Shown: positions 25,535 to 33,304 of the stretch, one piece after another
How the letters are laid out: every line of letters starts with the position of its first letter
How positions within the stretch are numbered: position 1 is the stretch's first letter
Assembly: GCA_030637515.1 (NCBI GenBank)
Contig: DAOWGM010000034.1
Location: 1-50,191 of the forward strand
Direction: 5' to 3'
Length of the DNA stretch: 50,191 nt
From: Bacteroidales bacterium
Lineage (GTDB): Bacteria > Bacteroidota > Bacteroidia > Bacteroidales > UBA12077
The notes under the pieces: model-generated
What the model was told of the DNA's origin: nothing
Databases searched by the model: none
The model's input: the letters and a program-made list of their open reading frames with translations, nothing else
Position numbers and translations under genes: made by a program

Positions 25535-27253
25535 ATGGTAATAGATATAGAAGTTAACAGCAAAAAGATTCAGGCTAAAACGGGTGAAACTATTCTTGAG
25601 GCACTCAATCGTAATGGAATAAAAGTTCCAACAATGTGTCGTATGGAGGGGTTTTCATCAACCGGAGCATGTCGTTTGTGTGTAGTTGAAGTTGAAGGTA
25701 AATCTGGTTTAATTCCTTCTTGTTCGCATCCAATTCTTGAACCTATTAAAATAAAAACTCATTCTCAGCGCGTAATTAGTGCAAGGAAAATGATTGTCGA
25801 ATTATTATTATCAAATCATCCTGATGACTGCTTGTATTGTATTCGTAATGGAAATTGTGAACTTCAGAATTTAGCTGTTGAGCTAAATGTACGAGAACGT
25901 AGAATCTCAGGCGAAAAATCAAAAGCAAACTCAGATCATTCCAGTCCAGGAGTTGTAAGAGATCCATCAAAATGTATTTTATGTGGTCGTTGTGTAAGAG
26001 TTTGTGATGAAATTCTTGGTGTTTCTGCTTTTGAATTCATGAAGCGTGGAAATCAAACGGCGATTGCAACAAGTATGAATAAAGATTTGAACTTTTCAAA
26101 TTGTGTAAATTGCGGACAATGTATTTTGCTTTGCCCAACAGGAGCCTTACACGAAAAAACAAATTTTGATATTGTTCAGGATATGATTAGTAATCCTGAA
26201 ATAAAGGTAATAGCACAATATTCACCTGTAATTTCATTGTCATTAGCAGAAGAAATTGGATTACGAACAGGAAAAGATATAAACGGTATTTTAAATGCTG
26301 TATTAAAAAGAATTGGTTTCGATAAGGTTTTTGATAATTCGTTTGGTGCAGATTTAGCAATTTATGAGCAAGCAGCAGAGTTGGCTGATCGTATTAATAA
26401 TGATGAAAACCTTCCGATGATAAATAGTAATTGTCCAGCTTGGATAAAGCACATGGAACAGACTCATCCGGATATGATTGATCATGTTTCAACTTGCAAA
26501 TCACCACAACAAATGTTAGGCGCATTGATAAAGAGTTATTACGCCGAAAAAGAGAAAATATCACCTGATAAAATTTATACGGTTTCTATAACACCTTGTA
26601 CAGCAAATAAATTTGAGGCTCAACGCGAAGAAATGACGCATAAAGGAGTATCAGATATTGATGTTGTAATTACAACAAGAGAACTGGTAAAATTAATTCA
26701 TCTATATGGTATTGATATGCAATCTTTAGATGAAGAAATGCCTGATCCTCCTTTTAATACAAGAAGTTCGGTTGGGAAAATGGTTTCTGTTACAGGTGGA
26801 TTATCTGAAGGAATAGTAAGAACATTAAGCTATCATTTGAATGGGAAGGAGCTAAGTAACCTTAAAATTCCGAAGCTTCGCGGATTTAAAGATCAAAAAG
26901 CAGCAATTGTAAAAATGGCTAATAAACAGGTGTTATTTGCAGCTGCTAATGGGCTCAAGCATGCCGAAGAACTTATTAAAGAAATAAGAGAAGGCAAAAG
27001 TAATTATCATTATATTGAAATAATGGCTTGTCCAAACGGTTGTATTAACGGAGGCGGTCAACCATTTAATAATGATGAAAAAATATTAAAAAACAGATTA
27101 AAAGCAATATATGATCTGGATGAAAAGGAAGCTATAAATGTGGCTCATAAAAACTCAAATGTAATTGAACTTTATAATGAGTTTTTAGGTGAACCATTAA
27201 GTAAAAAATGTAGAAAGTTGTTACATACAAAATATACTCAAAGAGATATTTAA
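25535..27253 (+). CDS. Second HydA-like subunit with altered H-cluster pocket
   Basis: 572 aa with the full HydA domain order: [2Fe-2S] (Cys35, 46, 49, 63), His-Cys cluster (His95, Cys99, 102, 108), 2x[4Fe-4S] (Cys147-157 and 190-200) and H-cluster domain. The four H-cluster ligands remain (Cys300, 355, 499, 503). However, signature L1 is NSNCPAW with Asn299 replacing the proton-relay Cys, L2 is TPCTANKFE with Thr353 and Asn358 replacing Met and Lys, and Gln279 replaces a proton-path Glu; Glu282, Arg286, Ser319 and Met497 are kept. Numbering happens to equal that of the Clostridium enzyme CpI. A cluster probably binds, but normal H2 turnover is doubtful. Neighbouring sensor genes suggest a signalling role (inference). 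Confidence 0.9.
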   Translation: MVIDIEVNSKKIQAKTGETILEALNRNGIKVPTMCRMEGFSSTGACRLCVVEVEGKSGLIPSCSHPILEPIKIKTHSQRVISARKMIVELLLSNHPDDCLYCIRNGNCELQNLAVELNVRERRISGEKSKANSDHSSPGVVRDPSKCILCGRCVRVCDEILGVSAFEFMKRGNQTAIATSMNKDLNFSNCVNCGQCILLCPTGALHEKTNFDIVQDMISNPEIKVIAQYSPVISLSLAEEIGLRTGKDINGILNAVLKRIGFDKVFDNSFGADLAIYEQAAELADRINNDENLPMINSNCPAWIKHMEQTHPDMIDHVSTCKSPQQMLGALIKSYYAEKEKISPDKIYTVSITPCTANKFEAQREEMTHKGVSDIDVVITTRELVKLIHLYGIDMQSLDEEMPDPPFNTRSSVGKMVSVTGGLSEGIVRTLSYHLNGKELSNLKIPKLRGFKDQKAAIVKMANKQVLFAAANGLKHAEELIKEIREGKSNYHYIEIMACPNGCINGGGQPFNNDEKILKNRLKAIYDLDEKEAINVAHKNSNVIELYNEFLGEPLSKKCRKLLHTKYTQRDI

Positions 27254-27268
27254 CTATTTAAGCATTTT

Positions 27269-27553
27269 ATGAGTAAAGAAAGAAACACAAAAAGAGATCT
27301 TGTTTATACTGTTAAAAACAGATGTAGAGTATGCTATACCTGTGTTCGAGAGTGTCCTGCAAAAGCAATTAAAATAATTAATGGTCAAGCTGAAGTACTA
27401 AACGAGCGTTGTATTGTTTGTGGTAATTGTACAAAAGTTTGCAGCCAGGGCGCTAAAGTGTTTTTAAATACAACAGATAATGTTTTTGATTTACTAAAGT
27501 CTAACAAAAAAAAATATAGCAATAGTAGCGCCGAGTTTTCCTGCAGAATTTAA
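27269..27553 (+). CDS. HydS-histidine kinase, 5' fragment (before frameshift)
   Basis: 94 codons: a 2x[4Fe-4S] ferredoxin domain with both clusters complete (Cys19, 22, 25, 29 and Cys48, 51, 54, 58), then the first strand of a HydS-type hydrogenase-like domain. The frame leaves the family sequence at a run of nine A (27506-27514) and stops soon after. Removing one A gives KSNKKNIAIVAP, which aligns without gaps to KSNEKKVAIVAP of the intact sensor at 20689-22548 and joins the downstream fragment into one 663-residue protein. The tail of about a dozen residues after the A-run is therefore out of frame and not meaningful. Confidence 0.8.
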   Translation: MSKERNTKRDLVYTVKNRCRVCYTCVRECPAKAIKIINGQAEVLNERCIVCGNCTKVCSQGAKVFLNTTDNVFDLLKSNKKKYSNSSAEFSCRI

Positions 27554-27584
27554 AGAAATATCAAATTACAAGATTTTCGTTTCA

Positions 27585-29261
27585 ATGGTACGATCAATAG
27601 GTTTTGATGTTGTTTCGGAAGTAGCATTTGGTGCTGATTTGGTTGCAAAAAAATATAAAGATTTAATTGATCAGGGGAATGATAAGACTTATATTTCCTC
27701 TGATTGCCCAGCTGTTGTTTCTTATATTGAACATTATCATACAGCTTTAGTGAAAGATTTAGTCCCGATTGCATCTCCTATGGTTGTAATGTCGAGAGTA
27801 ATGAAAAAGAAATATGGCGAAGATATCAATATAACATTCATTGGTCCGTGTGTCGCAAAAAAATCAGAATCGGATGAAGTTGATGAAATGATAACCTTTA
27901 CTGAGTTGCGCGATATTTTTGAAGAAAAAGGAATTACACAAAAAACAGTAAAGCCTACGGAATTTGATCCTCCACTAGGAGGAAAAGGTGCAATTTTTCC
28001 TATAAGTAGAGGTCTTCTACAAACAGCAGGTATTACAGATGATGTTTTTGATGGAAATATTATTGTTGCCGAAGGTAGAAACAACTTTCAGGAAGCAATT
28101 AGCGAATATGAAGACGGATTGATAAAATCGCAACGTTTAGAATTACTTAGTTGCGAAGGATGTATTATGGGACCTGGAATGAAGAGTAAGGGAAAACATT
28201 ATGCCCGAAGAATTCTTGTGAACAATTATGTGCAAAAAAAGATAAGCTCATTAAACGAAGAAGAGTGGCAAAGTCATGTAGATGAATATATTAATATCGA
28301 TTTAACTGCAAAGTTTGAGCAAAAAAGAAAAGATTTAAGATTTCCTGATTTAAACGAAGTTAAAAAAGTGTTGGAGTCTCTTGGCAAGCTAGATCCAAAA
28401 GATCATTTAAATTGTGGTGCTTGTGGTTATGATTCATGTGAGGAGCATGCCACTGCTATTGTTCAGGGATTAGCTGAAAACGAAATGTGCTTGCCTTTTA
28501 CTATCGAAAAATTACATAATTCTGTAAATGAATTGGCAGTTACAAACGATAAGTTAACATCAATTCAGCAGGCTTTAAGACAATCTGAGAAAATGGCAAG
28601 TATGGGGCAATTATCAGCTGGAATTGCACATGAATTAAATAATCCTTTGGGTGTTGTAATAATGTATGCCAATATATTGCTTGAAGAAACATCAAAGGAT
28701 TCAGCTGTTTATAAAGATCTGAAGCTAATTGTTGATCAAACAAACAGATGTAAAAAAATAGTTGGAGGCTTACTTAACTTTGCCCGTAAAAATCAGGTAA
28801 ATGCAAGTAAAACTAATATAATTGCACTTTCGGAACAATGTATAGATGCAATTGTCGTTCCGAAAAATATTAATATTAAGATTGATTCTTCAGAGCTTAA
28901 AGATGCTTACGCAATGCTTGATCACGAACAAATGACGCAAATTATTACAAACCTTTTGAAAAATGCGATTGATGCTATGATTGAAAAAGGAGAAATAGAA
29001 ATTATGCTTGAAGATGACAATAATAATGTGATATTTAGAGTGAGAGATTCTGGTATTGGAATTGAATCTGAAAATATTGATAAAATTTTCGAGCCATTTT
29101 ATACAACAAAAGATATTGGAAAAGGTACCGGATTAGGACTGGCTACTGCATATGGAATTGTAAAAATGCACAAGGGTAAAATTACTGTTGAATCAAATAC
29201 TAATACAGACATTGGTCCAACAGGGACAGAGTTTAAAATATCATTACCAAGATTTCAATAA
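27585..29261 (+). CDS. HydS-histidine kinase, 3' fragment (after frameshift)
   Basis: 558 codons from the first ATG after the shift; the coherent frame begins near 27516, so the family sequence starts before this ATG. It has the sensory hydrogenase-like domain with SSDCP (Asp for the proton-relay Cys, Cys41), IGPC (Cys89) and CEGCIMGPG (Cys190, Cys193), then a [4Fe-4S] domain (Cys277, 280, 285, 302), a short coiled coil, and a histidine kinase core: phospho-acceptor His349 in AHELNNP, N box NLLKNAIDAM, DSGIGI and GTGLGLA. No PAS domain is seen, unlike the paralog. It would read redox state or H2 and signal to the receivers encoded just after it. Whether it is made depends on the frameshift being an error or being bypassed. 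Confidence 0.8.
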   Translation: MVRSIGFDVVSEVAFGADLVAKKYKDLIDQGNDKTYISSDCPAVVSYIEHYHTALVKDLVPIASPMVVMSRVMKKKYGEDINITFIGPCVAKKSESDEVDEMITFTELRDIFEEKGITQKTVKPTEFDPPLGGKGAIFPISRGLLQTAGITDDVFDGNIIVAEGRNNFQEAISEYEDGLIKSQRLELLSCEGCIMGPGMKSKGKHYARRILVNNYVQKKISSLNEEEWQSHVDEYINIDLTAKFEQKRKDLRFPDLNEVKKVLESLGKLDPKDHLNCGACGYDSCEEHATAIVQGLAENEMCLPFTIEKLHNSVNELAVTNDKLTSIQQALRQSEKMASMGQLSAGIAHELNNPLGVVIMYANILLEETSKDSAVYKDLKLIVDQTNRCKKIVGGLLNFARKNQVNASKTNIIALSEQCIDAIVVPKNINIKIDSSELKDAYAMLDHEQMTQIITNLLKNAIDAMIEKGEIEIMLEDDNNNVIFRVRDSGIGIESENIDKIFEPFYTTKDIGKGTGLGLATAYGIVKMHKGKITVESNTNTDIGPTGTEFKISLPRFQ

Positions 29262-29277
29262 TATTAAGAAAAAAGTT

Positions 29278-29673
29278 ATGGGAGATGTAAAAAAAACTGT
29301 ACTAATTGCTGATGACGATGAGGATTATTTATTTCAAATGAAAATGTATGTTGAAAGTTTTGGTTTTAATGTAATAACAGCCGATAATCAAAAAGAAGCT
29401 GAGATTTTGATCCAAAATACAAAACCAGATCTTGCAATATTTGATTTAATGATGGAAAACGACGATAGCGGATTTATACTTTGTTATAAAATGAAAAGAA
29501 GACATCCAAAAGTTCCTATTATTCTTGCAACGGCTGTAGCATCAGAAACGGGTATTTCATTTGGTGTAGATACCGATTCTGATAAAAAATGGATAAAAGC
29601 GGATCTGTATCTGGAAAAAGGCATCAGGAAAGACCAATTACACAAAGAAATTAATAAATTGCTAAAAATATAA
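29278..29673 (+). CDS. Single-domain response regulator
   Basis: 131 aa from the ATG at 29278, 16 bases after the kinase stop; an earlier in-frame ATG inside the kinase gene is not favoured. CheY-like receiver only: acidic pocket ADDDED (11-16), phospho-acceptor Asp56 in IFDLMM, Thr85 in ATA and Lys114 in LEKG. There is no output domain, so it acts by protein contact or as a phosphorelay step. It is the likely partner of the HydS-histidine kinase. Confidence 0.85.
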   Translation: MGDVKKTVLIADDDEDYLFQMKMYVESFGFNVITADNQKEAEILIQNTKPDLAIFDLMMENDDSGFILCYKMKRRHPKVPIILATAVASETGISFGVDTDSDKKWIKADLYLEKGIRKDQLHKEINKLLKI

Positions 29674-29687
29674 TAAACGATTATTCG

Positions 29688-30806
29688 ATGGAGAAATTAA
29701 AGGTAATGGTGGTAGATGATGAGCCGGGTATAAGGTCTGGTGTGAGTCGAATATTAAATAATTTTACGGTGAGTTATCCATTTATGGATACTGATATTGG
29801 ATTTGATTTAATTGAAGTTGGAACAGGAGAAGAAGCAATTGAAAAAGTAAAGTCTGAACATATTGATATTGTTTTATTAGACAATAAGTTACCTGGCATT
29901 TTAGGAACCGAAGTTCTTGAATATATCAATAAGAATAATCCTGAAATATTGGTAATGATGATAACATCTTATGCATCGCTTGAGTTGGCTGTAAAAGCTA
30001 CTAATAATGGAGCATATGATTTTATTCCTAAACCATTCACTCCTCAGGAATTGAAATCTTCCTTGGAGAATGTATCCAAACACCTTTTTCTGCGTGGAAT
30101 GACCAGAAAAATGAATAAGGAAGGAAAAGAAATTCGTTTCCAGTTTTTATCTGTTTTATCACATGAACTTAAAGCACCTTTAAATGCAATTGAAGGTTAT
30201 TTGCGCATAATGCAAGATAAAGAAAATGGTGATGATATTGCTTCTTATGATCAGATGATAGACAGATCATTACAACGAATTAAAGGAATGAGAAACCTTA
30301 TAATGGATCTCTTGGATTTAACTAAAATTAATTTTGAAAGGAAAACAGAGAAATTTCAGAATCTTAATTTAGGTGAAATTGCACAATTATCAATCGAAGC
30401 AATGAACCCATATGCAATACAAAAAGATGTAAAAATTTCTTTAAGTGATGAAGAAAATATTGTTTTAAAGGCAGATCCAGGTGACATTGAAATTATTTTT
30501 AATAACCTGATATCCAACGGAGTAAAATATAATAAGGATGGAGGTACTGTTGATGTCAAACTTATTAAAACCGATAATAAGGTAAATATAATTGTGAAAG
30601 ACACAGGAATAGGATTATCAAAAGAAGAATCAGATAAGTTGTTCCATGAATTTTTTAGAGTTAAAAGTGAACAAACAAGACACATTACGGGTAGCGGATT
30701 AGGTTTATCTATTGTAAAAAGAATAGCCGATCTTTATATGGGAGAAATTAAGGTTGATAGTACTCCCGGAGTTGGATCATCGTTTACTGTAATCTTGCCA
30801 ATGTAA
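29688..30806 (+). CDS. Receiver-histidine kinase hybrid
   Basis: 372 aa. A receiver comes first (DDE at 10-12, Asp65, Thr93, Lys115), then a histidine kinase with His159 in LSHELKAPLNA and a HATPase domain (NLISNGVKYN, DTGIGL, GSGLGLS). There is no membrane segment, so it is cytoplasmic. A receiver in front of a kinase means its activity is probably set by an upstream phospho-donor, here likely the HydS-linked kinase. Its own target is not evident, as no DNA-binding response regulator is encoded nearby. It ends 42 bases before rex. Confidence 0.85.
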   Translation: MEKLKVMVVDDEPGIRSGVSRILNNFTVSYPFMDTDIGFDLIEVGTGEEAIEKVKSEHIDIVLLDNKLPGILGTEVLEYINKNNPEILVMMITSYASLELAVKATNNGAYDFIPKPFTPQELKSSLENVSKHLFLRGMTRKMNKEGKEIRFQFLSVLSHELKAPLNAIEGYLRIMQDKENGDDIASYDQMIDRSLQRIKGMRNLIMDLLDLTKINFERKTEKFQNLNLGEIAQLSIEAMNPYAIQKDVKISLSDEENIVLKADPGDIEIIFNNLISNGVKYNKDGGTVDVKLIKTDNKVNIIVKDTGIGLSKEESDKLFHEFFRVKSEQTRHITGSGLGLSIVKRIADLYMGEIKVDSTPGVGSSFTVILPM

Positions 30807-30848
30807 TTTTTTTTTGTAAATTGACAAACAATATCAAATTTAAATATT

Positions 30849-31475
30849 ATGAACAGACTTCCCGAAAAGACAATAGGCAGATTAAGTGAGTATCGTAGGA
30901 CATTACTAAATTGTCTGGCGAAAGGGAAAACACATATTTATTCTCACGAACTTGCTAATTTACATAACATAACAGCGGTACAAGTGCGTCGGGATATAAT
31001 GTTGATTGGTTATTCAACAACACTTAAAAAAGGTTACGATGTTAAAGCTTTAATTGACGTTATTGGTGATATAATTGATACTGAAAAAGGGCTTAATGCA
31101 GCAGTTATTGGTGTTGGTAATTTAGGAAGAGCAATCACAACGTATTTCCAGGGAAAACGAACAAAACTAAAAATTGCAGCTACTTTTGATACCGATCCAG
31201 ATAAAACAAATCGTGTTATATCAGGAGTTAAGTGCTTTCCAATGTCCGATTTAAGTAAGATTATTAAAGACCAAAACATTTCAATAGGGGTACTTACTGT
31301 ACCTCCTGAAGATGCTTCTGCAGTTGCCGAAATGCTTATTATGGCTGGCATAAAAGGAATTCTGAATTATACTTCAACACCATTAAATGTTTCGCCAAAC
31401 GTTTATCTCGAAGAGTATGATATGATTACTTCTCTTGAAAAAGTAGCTTATTTTGTAAAAGAGAAAAACGTATAA
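30849..31475 (+). CDS. rex: Redox-sensing transcriptional repressor Rex
   Basis: 208 aa. N-terminal winged helix (TIGRLSEYRRTL, then ITAVQVRRDI, the family's recognition-helix region) and a C-terminal Rossmann domain with GVGNLGRAI for NAD(H). Rex binds DNA when NADH/NAD+ is low and lets go when NADH rises, so it matches fermentative NADH load to hydrogenase expression. Rex-like palindromes are found before this operon (23028-23062) and before the maturation genes (41910-41927). The gene is downstream of the sensor kinases and 35 bases before the RibF-like gene. Confidence 0.92.
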   Translation: MNRLPEKTIGRLSEYRRTLLNCLAKGKTHIYSHELANLHNITAVQVRRDIMLIGYSTTLKKGYDVKALIDVIGDIIDTEKGLNAAVIGVGNLGRAITTYFQGKRTKLKIAATFDTDPDKTNRVISGVKCFPMSDLSKIIKDQNISIGVLTVPPEDASAVAEMLIMAGIKGILNYTSTPLNVSPNVYLEEYDMITSLEKVAYFVKEKNV

Positions 31476-31510
31476 TTACCACTGTCTTAACTTGAAATCA
31501 GAACCTTTAG

Positions 31511-32443
31511 ATGCAGATTCACAGGAATTTTGAAAGCTTAAGCAGAATTAAGAATGCAGTAGTTACTACGGGTACATTTGATGGTGTTCATATCGGACAT
31601 AAAGTAATCATTGATAGACTTAATTTCTTAGCAAATAGTATTCAAGGTGAGTCGGTATTAATTACCTTTCATCCGCATCCACGAAAAGTTCTTTATCCTG
31701 ACACAGCTGGTAAAGACCTAAAGCTAATCAATTCTCAAAAAGAGAAAATACATTTACTTGAAAAAACAGGATTAGATCATTTGGTTATTCTCAATTTTAC
31801 CCGAGAATTTGCTGAAACAACTTCACAAGAGTTTGTTGAAGAAATCCTTCTCGGCAAGCTTGGTGCAAAAATTATTATTGTTGGATTTAATCATCATTTT
31901 GGACATAATCGTGAAGGTGATTATTCTTACTTATATGAATTAACAAAAACACATGATTTTCGTGTTGAGGAGATTCCTGAACAGGATTTGGAGAACGAAA
32001 CAATTAGTTCAACAATTACACGTAAAGCTCTCACTGAAGGGCGTGTTCAAAGAGCAAATGCATATCTCGATCATTTTTTTATTATCTCTGGTGATTTAAT
32101 AAAAGGGAGTCAAAAGTGTAGAGAACTTGGTTTTTCAACGCTAAAATTAGTTGTTGAAGAAGTTGAAAAAATTGTACCAAAAGATGGCGTTTATGCGGTA
32201 GGAGTTGAGTCTGAAGGAAGAAGGCTTAGGGGAATGCTAAATATAAAAACCAAAGATGAAGAAGCAAAACCCGATATTCAGGTTCATGTTTTTGATTATT
32301 ATTCTGAATTTGTTTTAGAAAATAAAAATGCCACTGTTACTTTTCACAAAAGAATGCGCGATGAACTTAATATTGATGATTCAAAAAAACTTAAAGATCA
32401 ATTAGAGATTGATAAAGCAGAAATCGAAGAACTGATATATTAG
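31511..32443 (+). CDS. RibF-like FAD synthetase with degenerate flavokinase domain
   Basis: 310 aa. The N-terminal FMN adenylyltransferase domain looks intact: TTGTFDGVHIGHKVI, HPHPRK, VGFNHHFGHNREGD and ISSTITRKAL. The C-terminal riboflavin kinase domain keeps its length and frame (RELGF, DGVYAVGV, GMLNI, VHVFDY, RMRDEL) but its active-site motif PTAN is STLK, NIG.RPT is NIKTKDE, and the catalytic Glu before VH is Gln. It could make FAD from FMN but probably cannot phosphorylate riboflavin. It is 35 bases after rex in an operon full of flavin and Fe-S proteins, so it may be a specialised paralog; a normal RibF is expected elsewhere in the genome. Confidence 0.8.
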   Translation: MQIHRNFESLSRIKNAVVTTGTFDGVHIGHKVIIDRLNFLANSIQGESVLITFHPHPRKVLYPDTAGKDLKLINSQKEKIHLLEKTGLDHLVILNFTREFAETTSQEFVEEILLGKLGAKIIIVGFNHHFGHNREGDYSYLYELTKTHDFRVEEIPEQDLENETISSTITRKALTEGRVQRANAYLDHFFIISGDLIKGSQKCRELGFSTLKLVVEEVEKIVPKDGVYAVGVESEGRRLRGMLNIKTKDEEAKPDIQVHVFDYYSEFVLENKNATVTFHKRMRDELNIDDSKKLKDQLEIDKAEIEELIY

Positions 32444-32515
32444 AAATCAATATATGTTTCTTGCAATATTTTTATTCTAATACAGTTTGACATCCTAATT
32501 GTAACAGATAACATA

Positions 32516-33121
32516 ATGAATATAAAAACATTACTTTACTTTGGTTTTTTAAGTCCAATAATTTTCTGGATAACAACATATGTTTGTGGTCTAATGATAC
32601 AAGATTATAATCATTTATCAGGAATGGTTAGTCAATTAGGAGCACTCGGTACAAATTCTCAATATTGGTTTACCATAGGCTTAGTAATATCTTCAGTTCT
32701 GAATATATTTACTGTTATTGGTTTGTACAAAGTCTGTAAACTTTTAGAATTGAGTTTAATCCCAATATTTTTTCTGTTGTTGTATTCATTTTTGGCAGGT
32801 CCTGCAATTATTCCAATGCCCTTAAGGTTACACGGGATTGTAGGTATTCCTTTTCCTTTTCTAATGTTATCTCCACTTTTTAGCCTTATTATATGGAGAG
32901 CAAAGGAGCAATTATTAAAAATAAGAGAAGTGGCAATCTTCAGCCTTCTAATTATGTTACTTGGCTTTTTAATTTTTTTCCCTGATGTATTAAATGGATA
33001 CTTTGGGTTAAAACAACGATTTTTATACATAGGATGGTCATTCTGGTCAATCTATTTGAGTTATAGATTTTTGCAGTTAATAGATATTAATAAAAAGGAG
33101 GTTGAAGAATTAATTTACTAA
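32516..33121 (+). CDS. DUF998-family membrane protein
   Basis: 201 aa with about six membrane helices. The start (GFLSPIIFWITTYVCGL) followed by YNHLSGMVSQLGALGTNSQYW matches the DUF998 family, whose function is unknown. It stands on the same strand as the RibF-like gene, 72 bases later, and may or may not share its transcript. Confidence 0.65.
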   Translation: MNIKTLLYFGFLSPIIFWITTYVCGLMIQDYNHLSGMVSQLGALGTNSQYWFTIGLVISSVLNIFTVIGLYKVCKLLELSLIPIFFLLLYSFLAGPAIIPMPLRLHGIVGIPFPFLMLSPLFSLIIWRAKEQLLKIREVAIFSLLIMLLGFLIFFPDVLNGYFGLKQRFLYIGWSFWSIYLSYRFLQLIDINKKEVEELIY

Positions 33122-33135
33122 AGAAGGTATTTTTA

Positions 33136-33217
33136 TTGTCATTCTGATCCCGATTAATATCGGGAGAAGAATCTATTCCAGTAAAATGAGATATTTCGTT
33201 TCACTCAATATGACAGT
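33136..33217. repeat. Intergenic repeat with hairpin (TGTCATTCTG...TATGACA)
   Basis: Begins TTGTCATTCTG and ends AATATGACAG, with an internal perfect hairpin CCCGAT-TAAT-ATCGGG (33149-33164). The element at 44681 is built alike (CCCGATA hairpin, ending AATATGACA), so this is a dispersed repeat family. Confidence 0.6.
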
Positions 33218-33250
33218 TTTATTTTTACTTGTTAGTGTAAGCCTATAACT

Positions 33251-33284
33251 AAAAAGCCTGACAAGTATTAAACTAATCAGGCTT
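33251..33284 (-). terminator. Terminator of the leucine-rich-repeat gene
   Basis: Stem AAGCCTGA / TCAGGCTT (33254-33261 with 33277-33284). On the minus strand it is followed by five T and lies just beyond the stop codon of the leftward gene. Confidence 0.7.
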
Positions 33285-33304
33285 CAATATTTTATATAAA
33301 ACTC

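Noticed and set aside
27550-28084. Leftward ORFs opposite the HydS-kinase gene
   Set aside because: They are antisense shadows with no family resemblance, in a region where the rightward frame is clearly the sensor protein.
30809-30830. TTTGT-N6-ACAAA palindrome before rex as an extra Rex operator
   Set aside because: The half-sites are too close together and lack the TGTTA/TAACA arms of the other sites.
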